Assembly: GCA_003427395.1 (NCBI GenBank)
Contig: BFEA01000192.1
Span: 883,713 to 933,486 of the forward strand
DNA: 49,774 nucleotides
Origin: Chara braunii
Taxonomy: Eukaryota > Streptophyta > Charophyceae > Charales > Characeae
Direction of reading: 5' to 3'
The notes under the pieces are model-generated. The model worked only from the letters and a program-made list of their open reading frames with translations, searched no databases and was not told the origin of the DNA. The translations under genes and the position numbers were made by a program. Of this stretch, positions 1 through 10,074 are shown one piece after another (the stretch's first letter is position 1; each line of letters begins with the position of its first letter).

Positions 1-303
1 GACGAGGGACTATTTGGGCTTGTGCCGAAGACTTGGTGTTGACGACATTCCCATCTTTCCCCTCCTCTTCGTCTATCCCCTTCCTCCTCGTCTGTGCATG
101 TTCTGGGCTGGCGCTGTCTTCCTGTGGGAAGCGCCAGACCCATTCACACTATGAAACGATGATGATGATGTATGTTCAGGGCTGCATTACAACATTGATT
201 GTTCGGATCACTGGTATCCAAGTCTTCCGCTGTGCTATCTTATACTTCGTATTGAAAGGTCGGTTCTTGTTCTGGTCTGCGCCTATACGGTATGCAACAC
301 TAG
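1..303 (+). repeat. LTR-end-like arm, inverted copy of 2025-2315
   Basis: The sequence from about position 8 to 303 matches the reverse complement of 2025-2315 at roughly three bases in four. Shared blocks include GAAGACTTGGTGTTGACGAC, GCGCCAG, GATGATGATGA and GGTCGGTTCTTGTTCTGGTC. Because the partner arm lies at the end of element A's 3' LTR, the simplest reading is that this is the 3' part of a related LTR in the opposite orientation, cut by the window start. A fold-back element is the alternative. The match ends near ACGGTATGCAACAC, which occurs after both arms. Confidence 0.6.
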
Positions 304-515
304 GTCTTCTGGAAAGACGTAGGTCTTGTCCACCTCGCTGAGTCAGCAAGCACCAAGGGCAAGTGGGGGGTTCCACGCGGTATGTCCCACGCGTTTTGGG
401 CCCTCAGAGGCCTTCACGCGGTATAGGGGACCCAGGCTCCCACGTGGTTTAGGCCTTCCCAGGCCCACACGTTTTGGGGCCAGGGCACAGCGGGCCAGAC
501 CACAGCACAAAACAG

Positions 516-525
516 TATAAATATA
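516..525 (+). promoter_or_regulatory. TATA box of family-F LTR
   Basis: TATAAATATA lies just before the ATTCATTCATTC run. The F 3' LTR has TATAAAT in the same place (23636) and the F 5' LTR has a decayed TAAATAAA (18271). It is the likely U3 core promoter. Confidence 0.6.
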
Positions 526-736
526 GAGCCAGCGCTTTACCATTCATTCATTCATTCGAGCGTGGGCCACGTGGAAGCGCTGCTACAGTGACTTGTGCGG
601 AGGTCTGCAGGTGCCCGTAGCCGAAGTGGGCTGAGGAGGATGTAGACAGCCATAGCTGGCTGAGGAAGAAAACGATGGCCATAGCTGGGAGGAGGAAGAA
701 GACGGCGGTCATAGCTTCCCAGAAGCTGAGTGTACA

Positions 737-759
737 GTGTGTGTGTGTGTGTGTGTGTG
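737..759 (+). repeat. (GT)n microsatellite in LTR
   Basis: About eleven GT dinucleotides. The other family-F LTR copies have shorter GT runs at the same point (18486-18493 and 23820-23832), so the run belongs to the LTR and has expanded here. Confidence 0.9.
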
Positions 760-1032
760 CGGGTAGTGTGGACATTCAGGGTGGATCCTCGTACGTGCCT
801 GTATGAGTGACAGTGAGGCTGGTGGTGGAGACAGTGTTCGGCGGCAATAGCCACAAGTTGTACAGTTGACTTGAGTTGATTTTTTCTGGCCAGAGGCCAT
901 TTCTCTGAGCTTTCTGTGTGGGCGCAAGTCGCCAGTGCAACTTCGTTGTTGATTATGAGACGAAGAAGTTGGTTTGCCATCAGTCCATACATGTATGCAT
1001 GTTGCAAGCAAGTTTGGAGTGCAGTCTGATTT

Positions 1033-1759
1033 CACTTTCTATGTAGTTATTTTTATTCATAAACAGAGGGCGAACCATCCACATTCTTTTTGTTTTTTTT
1101 GAATTTTTTTCTCCTCTTCCTCCTCCTCCCGCCTGAAAACGTAGCCTTAATATTATTATCATTATGTGTGGCACCCTCATGGTCTGTATGCCTTCATGCC
1201 TCTGCAGGAAGGAACTACAGGGGAGCTGAACAGGTTTGGGTGGAGGCTCGGAAAGCGGGTCGCGCGAGGTGCCTTTTGAAAGCATCCAAAGACTTCAAAC
1301 TGATGTGACAGGGTAGAGCTGCTGGCCATTGGATATTGTGCAACTGTAGATGACCCCACTCCCATTGCCCTGCCATGCTTGGACCTAAATAGGCAAGTGA
1401 AATGTTGGTTTGGGTATGCTTTGTTTTGCATGTAGCGGTGGTTTACGGCGGTCTGATGGTCAGGTGGTCTCTACAGGGGCATGTTGGAAGCGTTCGGGTT
1501 TGGGAAAAGTAAACTCAAACCTATTCGCATAAAGATAGAGTAACGGGGACACATTGCTAAATCTGTTAGCATAGGAACACGTTTGACAATCAACATGCTA
1601 ATGAATTGGTGCCCGGGCTATAGCCTCTGAGAGAGTTGGGGGGGCAACAGTCAAGTAGGTAAATATGCCAGTCAGAAAACCCTTTTCCAAATCACCATGT
1701 GGGATGTACAGGGCCGTCCTAGAGAAGCTTGTCACACAACTATGGCCACCAACATTCAG
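1033..1759. other. Unassigned noncoding stretch
   Basis: No open frame here resembles a known protein, and I saw no LTR, PBS or RNA gene. The open frames are short and overlap on both strands. The stretch contains a T-rich patch (1086-1130) but no strong repeat. Confidence 0.5.
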
Positions 1760-2016
1760 GTACTTTGCCTGATCTGTGTATAGTATATGGGTGCCTGAGG
1801 TGCGCCTTCCTTTTCGGCCAGGCCCATCATCTACGCCCTCTGGTTGGTCTGCATGATCTAATGACATGTTTTATTTAACGTAGGGCGCCTATTGGTCTGT
1901 AGTATATGGGCGCCGCCTTCTAGTTACAACCTGTAAGTTACTTTGCCTGATGCAGTCATCGAGTGTTCTATTTACGTTGCCTGATGATAGTATCCAGTAC
2001 TATTTACTTCGCCTGA
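1760..2016 (+). repeat. Cluster of TTACTTYGCCTGAT repeats
   Basis: Four copies of a unit close to TTACTTYGCCTGAT start near 1760, 1938, 1970 and 2002. Two copies of TAGTATATGGGYGCC sit nearby (1781 and 1899), one followed by TTCTAGTTACAA. The same combination recurs at 24247-24450. The unit's origin is unknown. It may be part of a dispersed element whose ends I cannot define. Confidence 0.6.
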
Positions 2017-2040
2017 TCTGTGTCGCATACCGTAATGGTG

Positions 2041-3044
2041 CAGACCAGAACAAGAACCGACCTCTCTCACATAGAACAGGATAACGCAGCGGAAGGCTAA
2101 TATACCAATGATCAGACCAATCAATGTCGCAATGCAGATCAAACATATGTCATCATCATCACAAGGTGTGAAGGGGCCTGGCGCTACACACAGCAGGAAT
2201 GCGCCAGGCTCATATCATACACAGATGAAAAGGAGGGGGATCAGACGAAGAGTAAGGGAAGGATGAGGATGTCGTCAACACCAAGTCTTCGATATAGATC
2301 CCAAATAATCCCCCCATCCAATGTCGTGGTCCCAATGCCGAGTCGGAATCCAAATGTCATATCTCAAAGTCACTAATCTCTATCTCTCTTTCTCCCTCGT
2401 AGTCTGTCAGATAGCGAGAAGTCAGGTAGCGAGAGGGTGAGGGAGAGATGGTGGACTGGAGGAGGAGGAAGAAGAAGAACTCTCTCTCTCTCAATGCTAG
2501 GTACTAACCTGTGGAAGGTGGCGCCTTGTTGCAAGTACATCAAAGATGAAGCTGGAGCGATGGCGTCACAAGTAAGCTCCCCGGTAAGTCTCCCTGGCCT
2601 CCGCCACTCTCCTCCCTCTCCACGCTACTCTAAGGTCCTAGCAGCGCCCAGCGCTGAAGACTACTATCGTATTCTACTACTACTGCAGCGCTCCCAAGAG
2701 TGCTGCTGCCGAATGTTCGAAGACTGCCTCCTGAACTGCCTGTTGCCTCCCGGGCGGACCAACACTATATAGGGCTGGTCTGGCTGGGAGGCTGCTCTTG
2801 CCAATGACGGATTGCACCAGTCCCTGACGCCCAAGCTCAAAAAAAGGTTGTCTTGAAAAGGGCCTAAAAATGGACTGTGCTCATCCCTGGTCTGGCGCGT
2901 AAGTTCAGGAAAGGGTCGACTTTAAAAGGGCCTAAAATTGGCCTGTCTTCTTAGGCTGAACCGACGCAGGGCCTGGAGGGCCATTACTTATCCTTGTTCC
3001 GCCTGGTCGGGCCCTGCGGGGCTTGTGTGGTGCACAGTATGCCA
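2041..3044 (-). mobile_element. 3' LTR of element A
   Basis: On the minus strand the LTR begins TGGCATACTGTG directly after a purine-rich tract (3045-3060) that follows the chromodomain ORF. It contains two related copies of TTTTAGGCCCTTTT (near 2855-2880 and 2918-2940), a TATA box at 2764-2773, and a run of CT repeats. Its far part (2041-2315) is the inverted partner of 1-303. A length near 1.0 kb agrees with the LTRs of D and G. The inner end is not certain, because no intact 5' LTR of A is present for comparison. Confidence 0.6.
2764..2773 (-). promoter_or_regulatory. TATA box of element A LTR
   Basis: CCTATATAGTG on the minus strand lies about 280 bases into the proposed LTR, in the position expected for a U3 core promoter. 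Confidence 0.55.
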
Positions 3045-3060
3045 CCCCCCCCTCCTCCTT
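3045..3060 (-). other. Polypurine tract of element A
   Basis: On the minus strand the sequence is AAGGAGGAGGGGGGGG, immediately upstream of the LTR start TGGCATA. A purine run here is the expected primer for plus-strand DNA synthesis in LTR retrotransposons. Confidence 0.7.
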
Positions 3061-3072
3061 GAAAGACCGAGC

Positions 3073-3675
3073 TTACCTGCGAGGGCGAAGCTGCCTGTCG
3101 GAGGGAGGGACCAAAGTCCGGGTGGGAGGGGTAGGTTGTGAAGCTTCCTTAGCTAGTCTTCGTCGCTCGTAGTCGGCATGGATCAGCGGGGCAGATGCTT
3201 GCAAATCTGCTCGTGAAATCCACCGTGTGTTGTCGCGGTTGCACCATTTGCATGAGACCTTGTATTGCATCGGCTTGTTGTTGTGCTTGCGTTGTGTGAC
3301 GACGCGATTGATCTCCTGATGACCATCCATGGAAGGAGGGTCCTGCGATCGTCGGTCTGGGAAGTCATCGTCCTTGGCTGGTGTGTATGTTGCCAGCTTT
3401 GAGGCATGAAAGACTGGATGGACCGGCAGAAGCGGAGGGATGTCGATCACAAAGGATAGGCCGTCGGGCTTGTCGCCTACGGCTGAAAGGACGGTCCATG
3501 ATCCAAACCACTTGGGGAGTAGCTTGCTTGAAACATCCTGTTCGAGTGCAAACTCTTTCGTGGAGACCCAAACCACATCGCCGGCGCGGATTGGACATGG
3601 CACGCAATGCCTGTTGGCTTGCTGCTGCATGCGGACTTGAGCCTTGTGCATGTTCGCACGGGCTTGAGTTAGCAA
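3073..3675 (-). CDS. Element A integrase C-terminus and chromodomain
   Basis: This 200-residue frame carries the end of a Ty3/gypsy polyprotein. It has the GDxVWVSTKEF segment and the HPVFHASKL motif typical of the integrase C-terminal region in chromoviruses. A chromodomain-like block follows (about residues 115-160, with INRVV, QYKVSCKW and TRWISRADL). Chromodomains of this type direct integration to heterochromatin marked by H3K9 methylation. The frame ends in a basic tail 13-15 bases before the polypurine tract. It is out of frame with the integrase core upstream, so this copy is broken. Confidence 0.8.
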   Translation of the reverse strand: MLTQARANMHKAQVRMQQQANRHCVPCPIRAGDVVWVSTKEFALEQDVSSKLLPKWFGSWTVLSAVGDKPDGLSFVIDIPPLLPVHPVFHASKLATYTPAKDDDFPDRRSQDPPSMDGHQEINRVVTQRKHNNKPMQYKVSCKWCNRDNTRWISRADLQASAPLIHADYERRRLAKEASQPTPPTRTLVPPSDRQLRPRR

Positions 3676-3716
3676 TTCTCTGTACTTCTGGACAGAGGCA
3701 GGAGAGCAAGCGGCGT

Positions 3717-4504
3717 CTATGTCGATAGTTCATGGGAGGAGAAGATCAACGAAGATACAGCCTTTCCGGCCACCGTGGTGAAACTCGAATGGAGTCTTGC
3801 CGATTGCTGGAAGCCGCGAAGTGTTGTAGGCAAACTCGATGTCGGGGAGACGGTCAACCCAATCCTTTTGACCCGTAGATGAGCGTACAAAGCATGATTT
3901 GAGCAGTCTGATGTGCTCTCTCCATTTGCCCGTCCGTTTGTAGGTGTCGAGCTGAACTTGGTTTCATTTCGGTGTTGGACTCCTTCATGAGAGAAGTCCA
4001 AAATGCCGACATGAACCGAGTGTCGTGGTCGCTAACGATATTTTTCGGAACATTGTGGCTGCAGATCCAGCCGGTGTGCAAGAGCCGTGCAAGCTCGGGA
4101 GCCGTGGCGTTGTACTTGCATGGAAGAAACCGCGCAAACTTACTCAAACGGTCTACGACCGTGAGGATGTCGTCGTGCCTGAAGCGATCACGAGGAAACG
4201 GGTCGGTGACGTGAATAGCAATGGAGAGGTCGGGTTCTCGAGGAATAGGCAACGACCGCAACTCGCCATAGGGGTTGCGATTGCGGGGCTTTCTTCGTCA
4301 GCAAACTTCGCAAGAATCGCAATACCTCGTGACGTTGGTGATGGCGTCGGGCCATCGGAATCGTTGCCGAAGTCGTGCGATAGTCCGATTGACTCCGAAA
4401 TGGCCGGCGAGTCGCGAGTCGTGGTACTTGCCGAGAAGGCCAGTCCGAAGACAACGGTCTCGTGGAACACACAATAAGTCATCGCCTCGCGAGTGGAGAA
4501 GCAA
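3717..4504 (-). pseudogene. Element A integrase, zinc-binding and catalytic core
   Basis: The first part (4504-4298) holds the zinc-binding region, with H-x-G-H-F-G-V and a closing C-D-S-C. An in-frame TGA follows, where the context suggests a former CGA. The core (4261-3854) shows VVDRLSKFARFLP, then VSDHDTRF with the second catalytic Asp, and TDGQMER with the catalytic Glu. The position of the first catalytic Asp reads His (IAIHVTD, where relatives have an Asp before V/F). A further frameshift near 3850 separates the core from the C-terminal frame. Expected role: insertion of the cDNA into the genome. This copy should be inactive. Confidence 0.8.
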
Positions 4505-4637
4505 GTACCCGTCGACGATGCGATAGTGGCTGGTCGGCGGGTGATCCGAAGATACCTGCGCATAGAGTGTGGATCAGACTCATAGCCCCGGATGAAGTGG
4601 CGCTGGAGTTCCTTGTCAAACGCAAAGGCATGATGTG

Positions 4638-5569
4638 TCATAGCGCAAAGATCGGGTCTTCGTGAGAGTGCGTCTGCTGCGGGATTGGAGAGGTGGGCGA
4701 GATGTTTCGGTGTGAATGGTCGATGAAATACATCCATTGTCCTATAGTGTTGCTCACCGTATCTTGCGCCTTGTAGTAGGTCAACGGGTTGTTATCAGTG
4801 ACCCATGTGAACCTACGATGCCCAAGGAGGAAGTGCCGCCATCGCTTGAGAGCCATCACAAACGCGAGCAGCTCCTTCTTCCTTGCATCATCAAGTGAGG
4901 GAAGTACTCCATGGGATGCCAGTTGTCGTCGTCACGTTGTTCCAAAACTGCCCCAATACTATAGCCGAAGGCGTCGGTTGTCACTCTCGTTGGCAAGGTG
5001 GGGTCGTAGATGCTAAGGACGGGTGCCATGAGCATGGCCGTTTTGAGTGCTTGGAATGACCGGCACGCTTCGTCGTCGACTACGAATGGCACCTTTGGCG
5101 ATTGTAGTCTCGTCAATGGTGTGGCAATCCTAGAGTACCTGGTGATGAAGCGTTGGTAGTAGCCTGCCAACCCCATGAATGAGTGAACGTCCGTGGTGTT
5201 GGTGGGCTCGGGCCATACGCGGATGGCCTCAAGCTTGTCCGCGAGCCGACGGATGCCTTGCGGCATCACATAATGGCCTAAGTATTCGAGCTCCAGCCAG
5301 GCAAATTCGATTTTGTCGCAGTTGGCTTTGTACCTGCCTTGTCGTAGCCGCTCCAAAATAGTGCGCAGGTGCTCCACATGCTCGTCCAAACTCCGGCTGT
5401 ACACCAAGATATCATCGAGGTAGAGTACAAATTTATCCAGCATGTGTCGAAACTCCGTCGTCATAGCAGTTTGGAACGTGGTCAGGGCATTCGTAAGGCC
5501 AAAAGGCATAACCAACCATTCGAAATGCCCATATCGCGTCTTGTATGAGGTCTTGTAGTGGTCCTCTCG
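4638..5569 (-). pseudogene. Element A reverse transcriptase palm/thumb and RNase H
   Basis: The frame 5515-4856 reads VMPFGLTNA, then FVLYLDDILVYS with the intact YxDD catalytic pair, then LEYLGH and FMGLAGYYQRFI of the connection, then VTTDAFGYSIGAVL with the first RNase H acidic residue. A frameshift near 4893 moves the rest (HFLLGHRRFTWVTDNNPLTY) into the frame 4859-4638. An in-frame TGA lies just upstream of the 5515 frame (about 5567-5569), in a position where Arg is expected. Function of the family: copying of element RNA into DNA and removal of the RNA strand. Confidence 0.85.
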
Positions 5570-7076
5570 TCAGATCTCGAGTTGGTGATATCCCGATTCG
5601 AGGTCAAGCTTGGAGAAAAAAAATTGTGTCACCCAACCGTTCGAAAAGGTCGTCGATGCGCGGAAGAGGGCCGACGTTCGTGACGGTTTGCGCGTTGAGC
5701 TTGCGATAATCGATGCACAACCGCAAGTCCTTGATCTTCTTCCAGACGAAGAGAACGGGGGCACCGTATGGCGAAGAGCTAGGCCGAATCCAGCCTTTCT
5801 CAAGAAGGTCGTCGAGTTGTGCTCGTAGCACACTTAGCTCTTCCTCGCTCATGCGGTAGATGCAACCACGTGGAGGTACGGCCCCGGCCACGAGGATGAT
5901 CTCGTGGCGGATTGGCCGATCCGGTACGTCTCCATGCGGGGCTTCAAAAACGTTACCGTAGGCGTCTAGAAGCTTGGTGATGCGTGGGTCCGTCGATGTG
6001 CCCGTCGATGGGATGTCATGGGGAGGGAGCACGTGGACAAAACACACACCCATCTCCTCTACCTCGTTCCGGGTGATGGAAGCTCGAATGCTCGCGGTGG
6101 ACACCACGTGACAGCTAATCGAAGGGTGAGGTGGAGGCATCGTGCATGGGACTAGTACTCCATTCCGATCACGAATATGAATGGTGTGGCTGTAGAAGTT
6201 CACCGGGTGATCCTCGCTTTGCAGCCACGACATGCCCAAAATCATGTCGAACTTGGTGTCCAAAATGTCGAAGGGACACGACCTTGCTTGCATGTGGGGC
6301 GAAGTACATGGGGGCGGAATCAATGCACCGGTCGATTGACTTGTGCGTGTGACCTTCGACCAATGTGACTTGCGTGGGCTGTGACTTCCTGGCCCCAGGC
6401 CAGCGCATACCAAAAAATATTGGCTCATATAGTTGCGAGTAGCCCCACAATCGATCAAAGCGCTGCAAGTCGCTTCTTCGATTTGAATGCGTATGTACAG
6501 CAATTGTGCGTCATCGTCGTGTTTTGAACTCGCGACAACCCCTACTTCGCTGTCCATCAACGGAGCTGGTACTGCATTGTGCAAGTAATCCCGCAATTGT
6601 GCCATAAGCGCGTTGCAATGCGGTTTTGGCAATCGATTGGTCAGGGGAAGGGGCATCCATTGGAAGTCCTCGAACGTCAACGGGTCGAGTTTTTCAAGTC
6701 TTGACCATGACGTCGAATCCCTAGTGGAAGTTAGCGTCGAAGCTGCCGAATCGGTTGCTGATGGTGATGAAATCGTGCATGTGGTGGATTGTTGCACGTG
6801 GAGTGGCTGGTCCAATGATGGGACCAAGTGGACAGCGTAATCCTCGTAAGTGAATCGAAGACTTGCAACATCCGCATTCTCCCAAGATGTGTAGGAGGCC
6901 GCTAGCCAGGCGGCCGAATCTGGCGGAGTGAGAGGTGGAATCGCCTCACCTCCCGAGCGGCTCAGTTTCCCGAGCTGGTTTGAGGTCAAACATCCTCCTT
7001 GTCTTGATCTTGGCATTGGGAGGTCTTGTGCTTGGTGCTGTTGCACCAATAGCAGCAGCCATACCGGCTGCGCCAC
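5570..7076 (-). pseudogene. Element A protease and N-terminal reverse transcriptase
   Basis: The 490-residue frame starts in a linker, then has a retropepsin-like aspartic protease with [12 protein letters not shown] (active triad D-C-G, where relatives have D-S-G or D-T-G) and the second motif [11 protein letters not shown]. The RT fingers follow: [45 protein letters not shown] and LPRIDDL. The frame breaks at a run of eight T residues in coding sense (near 5620). The reading continues in the frame 5833-5570 with [12 protein letters not shown]. The protease would cut the polyprotein and RT would copy RNA to cDNA. The frame break leaves it defective unless the slip is used. Confidence 0.82.
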
Positions 7077-7183
7077 TTGTATTCGGCCTTGGTCAAGCTA
7101 AACTTGACCCATGGTACTGCCTGTCTGTTTTTGGCCGGCGATGCGGTTTTTACCTTCCCTTTTCCACGGGAGTTGTTGTTGCT

Positions 7184-8272
7184 TCACGGCTGGACGACGG
7201 CCACCTGATCTACCTCACGTGATGTTGGGGTGACTGTTGGGTCTTCCACAAGGTTGGCCGGTTGGACTGCAGCGACGGGCTGCGGACGCGGACCAAATTT
7301 TCCTTTCTCCACATAGGCTGGCTGCCGTGCAGATTTCTCGTGTGCAGCAGCCTGGTTGGTCTTGATGATCTCACGAGCCTTGTCGATAATGTTGGCGAAG
7401 GTCGTGTATTGTTCGCGATCACCGAGTGCAAGGCTCAAGGTGGCACACGACCGGTTGTAGAACTCCCGGCGATGCAAAAATGGCAAGTCGAGATTGGGTG
7501 TTCCCACGATCTTTTGCCATTCCGTGAGCCAGTCGCGTGTCGGTGTGTTGCCTTGAGTCATGGCGAAGAGGCGGGTGATGGCGAGCGCCGGAGCGTCGTC
7601 AACAATGAACCGCTTCTTCCATTCCTTTGTCTGATCTTCCCAAGGGATCTTTTGGTGCAGGTCGGCGACCTGGACGTCGTGGATGGTTGCCATGTGGCTA
7701 AGCCAGATCTGGCATCCGCCCTTGGCATTGAGGAGCAGCGCCGAGATGTACAAGTGGTCGGGGACCCGATGAATCCGAAGCTCCGTCGTAAAACCTTGCC
7801 ACCAGGGGACCGGGTCCTGATGCGTATAGTCATCAAACTTTTCGATCTGGAACGTCGACATCTTGTACTGCCACGATGCACTGGTGCTGACATCGTTGTC
7901 GGGCGGCTGGTGTAGTTGTCGAACCTCGTTCTTCAAGGTGTCGAGCTGCTCGCTGATGGAGGCTGGTGTGGCGAAGGTGCTGATGTCGCTGAGCATCGCG
8001 AGTACATGGTCGAGTCTTTGCTCCAACTGGTGGGTTGAGGCTGCATTGCTGGGTTCGCCAGAATCTGGTCTTGGTGCTGCTTGCTCCAAGACCTGTACAC
8101 GGGTATGAAGTGCCCGTGTGGCATCCTCGTGCAGGTCCTTTTGGCTCCGGACTGCCTGTCGGAGATTCTCCAGTTCCTGGTGCTGTTTCTCTAACTCGGA
8201 CTGCAGGTGGTTACAAGTGTAAACCAACCGGGTCACGAGTTTGGAGAGAAATTCCTCGTGCTGCACTTCCAA
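7184..8272 (-). CDS. Element A Gag
   Basis: This 362-residue frame is unbroken. Residues about 10-60 have heptad-like Leu/Gln spacing, suggesting a coiled coil. Residues 130-290 hold a gag capsid-like block (FDDYTHQDPVPWWQGF, then WLTEWQKIVGTPNL and FYNRSCATLS) typical of Ty3/gypsy Gag. I see no CCHC zinc knuckle before the stop, though one may lie in the 100-base gap before the pol frame. Element B has the same Gag in decayed form. Gag forms the virus-like particle. The ATG was chosen because the coiled coil begins directly after it. Confidence 0.78.
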   Translation of the reverse strand: MEVQHEEFLSKLVTRLVYTCNHLQSELEKQHQELENLRQAVRSQKDLHEDATRALHTRVQVLEQAAPRPDSGEPSNAASTHQLEQRLDHVLAMLSDISTFATPASISEQLDTLKNEVRQLHQPPDNDVSTSASWQYKMSTFQIEKFDDYTHQDPVPWWQGFTTELRIHRVPDHLYISALLLNAKGGCQIWLSHMATIHDVQVADLHQKIPWEDQTKEWKKRFIVDDAPALAITRLFAMTQGNTPTRDWLTEWQKIVGTPNLDLPFLHRREFYNRSCATLSLALGDREQYTTFANIIDKAREIIKTNQAAAHEKSARQPAYVEKGKFGPRPQPVAAVQPANLVEDPTVTPTSREVDQVAVVQP

Positions 8273-8700
8273 TGATGCGTCGTTGTGGCCCTCGGATGGT
8301 TCAAAGTGCCAGAACTTGAGCCTGTCGACGCTGGCAGCTTAGTGCCACTGCAGCAGATTTTGGGCCTGCCTGCGACGGGCCTAGGCATCTGCGTCAGCTG
8401 CGGCCTGAAGCCACTGCCTCCGCTTCAGCCTGTAGGCGGGCAGCCCCGGCTGCCGCCTGGCGCTGTTCCTCAGCCTCGATCTGTGCGAGCTGATCTTGGA
8501 TCCGCTGTCGGAACTCGGCAATAGACTCGCTGGCCAGTTGGCCTGGCATGCCCAAAACTGAAACTATCATGGTGGCGGGGCACTGCTGACGTGTCACTGC
8601 AGCCGCGGTACTGCTGACATGGCACTGCTGCTGTCGTGGCACTGCTGACGTGGCGCTGCTACTGACGTGGCATTGTTGATGTGGCACTTACCAAACCGGG
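8273..8700 (-). mobile_element. Element A 5' leader
   Basis: Upstream of the Gag start in element sense. The gag frame continues open as a Gln/Ala-rich segment (8394-8687), possibly an N-terminal part of Gag in another frame. A cluster of TGACGTGGC-type motifs lies at 8580-8690. No PBS or 5' LTR of A was found before element C begins, so the 5' end of A is lost or too diverged to see. Confidence 0.5.
8580..8690. promoter_or_regulatory. Array of TGACGTGGC-like motifs (A leader)
   Basis: On the plus strand, TGACGTGGC occurs at 8646 and 8663. Variants TGACGTGTC, TGACATGGC and TGATGTGGC occur at about 8587, 8616 and 8678. TGACGTGGC is the 'Hex' site known to bind plant bZIP factors. Whether it functions here is unknown. 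Confidence 0.55.
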
Positions 8701-8977
8701 AACGTAGGCAAAGGGCTGGGTGGGAGGGAAACGTAGGAAGGTAGCCGAACTGCTCTTTCCATTCCCTGTCCTAATCAGCAGAACAAAAAAATAAAAAAGT
8801 AAAGAAGAGGATCCCCCCCGTTTTTTTTTTTTCTTTTTTTCAAATATCTGTCGATCGGCTATTAGTGAGGCTTTTACGGAGGAGTGCTATGAGTGAGATA
8901 TAGACAAGGCTTCACAAAATTTCACTTAAAAAAAAAAAAGCGATTTTGGAACAAAACATTTTGTGCGAAATAGAATG
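8701..8977. other. Homopolymer-rich spacer between A and C
   Basis: Contains a T run (8820-8841) and an A run (8928-8939). No gene or LTR was recognised. Confidence 0.5.
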
Positions 8978-9907
8978 TGCGAGGCATAGGCCTCGGTAAG
9001 CCCTACTGGGCCCCTATTTGCAACAGGTCGGCCGCCCTAAGTGAAGGCAGGTCCGACAGACGACAAGAGGCCTATTTTTGACTACTTCGCAACTGAGGCA
9101 AATTCAGGCAGTTGCGCAACGTCAGTTGGTTGAAGACGCCCAGGCCCTGGCCTCCTTTATCAATTGTATCTAAGTCAGGCCCTGGGCGAGATACGCAGCA
9201 TAGGCCCAACTCAGACAGCGGGCAGTTGGGCACGGGTAACTGTCGGTGCCCTGGGCCTGGTTCGTTTGGTCTGAGGCTCAACCTCCCTAGGCCTACCGGA
9301 AGCTTCTGGGCAGGGACCCACCGCAGCCAGGCTGCAGGCAAGCAGGCTGGCAACTTCCATTTAGGAAAGGGCCAGCCTACACATTGGACATTCGGGCACT
9401 GACTGCTTTGTGCGCAAGCGCTGCTGTGCTATCGCCTGCCAGGCTCACGCGCTCACGCGCGAGCTGGAAGGAGCAGGCAGCCATAGCCGAGCTGCGCTGC
9501 TGTATGCTGGATGGGGCGCATGGTGGTCCTTGGGTGCAAGTGGCATCTGTGAGTTGGGGAACGAGGCTGTGAGTGATACGAGAGACATACCTGGTGCTTG
9601 ACGCGTGCGGCATTGGCCGAGGTCTGCTCGTACTTGGGAAGTTGTTGACGTCATCAGCGGCATTGTAGTCTAGGCTAGATCTGCCATTCGTAGTCTGGGC
9701 GTCGAGCGCCAGATAGGATAACAACATTGGTTCTTCGTTGATGATGATGAGACTATTCCAGCATTGTCAGTTATGAGCTTTTGGTGTGCTCTTATTTGGT
9801 GAAACTCGTGATGCAATTCTGTTTTTGGTTCGAGGTCACGACTATCTAGTCTCATGTGTATGATGTTGTTTGATTGCTGAAGTTCGTTATTGCTCATCTT
9901 CCTTGCA
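8978..9907 (+). mobile_element. 5' LTR of element C
   Basis: The LTR starts TGCGAGGC and ends TTGCA, followed by ATT and a perfect priming site. Its sequence is colinear with the D LTRs: CCCTAAGTGAAGGC, a GTTGGTTGA block, CCTACCGGAAGCTTYTGGG, an AGGAAAGRGC block in place of a TATA, GATGATGATGA and a GAGCGCCA block. The pairing of start and end with D (46632-47645) supports the boundaries. Length is 930 bases. No 3' LTR of C is present because the element is cut at 14885. Confidence 0.8.
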
Positions 9908-9910
9908 ATT

Positions 9911-9922
9911 TGGTATCAGAGC
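9911..9922 (+). other. Primer binding site, tRNA-iMet type (element C)
   Basis: TGGTATCAGAGC, the standard complement of the 3' end of plant initiator-Met tRNA, three bases after the LTR end. Confidence 0.9.
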
Positions 9923-10074
9923 TGCGGTTCGGTGCGCTAATCTGGCGCTTATCTTCTGCCTAATGCGGTACATGCACGTGGTGTGTGTGCTGAGCGACCG
10001 TGTTGTGGGACGTGTGTAGTGAGGAGGGTGAAGATAAGTAGGTGAGCCAGGTGGAGAGGGGTTCGCCAGGAAGA

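Larger units (their letters stand above)
308..1032 (+). mobile_element. Solo or 5'-truncated LTR, family F
   Basis: This stretch is colinear with the LTRs of element F (17813-18660 and 23113-24038). It shares a TATA box followed by an ATTCATTCATTC run, GTGAGCC/GTGGGCC, GGAAGCGCTG, GACTTGTGC, GGTCTGCA, repeated 'CCATAGC' blocks, a GT run, CAGGGTGATCC-like sequence, TCTCTGAG, and an end near CAGTCTGATT. No protease, RT or integrase sequence follows, so it is a solo LTR or a fragment. Its 5' boundary is uncertain and I saw no clear target duplication. Confidence 0.65.

Noticed and set aside
552-1035. Overlapping minus-strand frames of 108 and 151 residues
   Set aside because: They lie across a family-F LTR and include the GT microsatellite read as His-Thr repeats.
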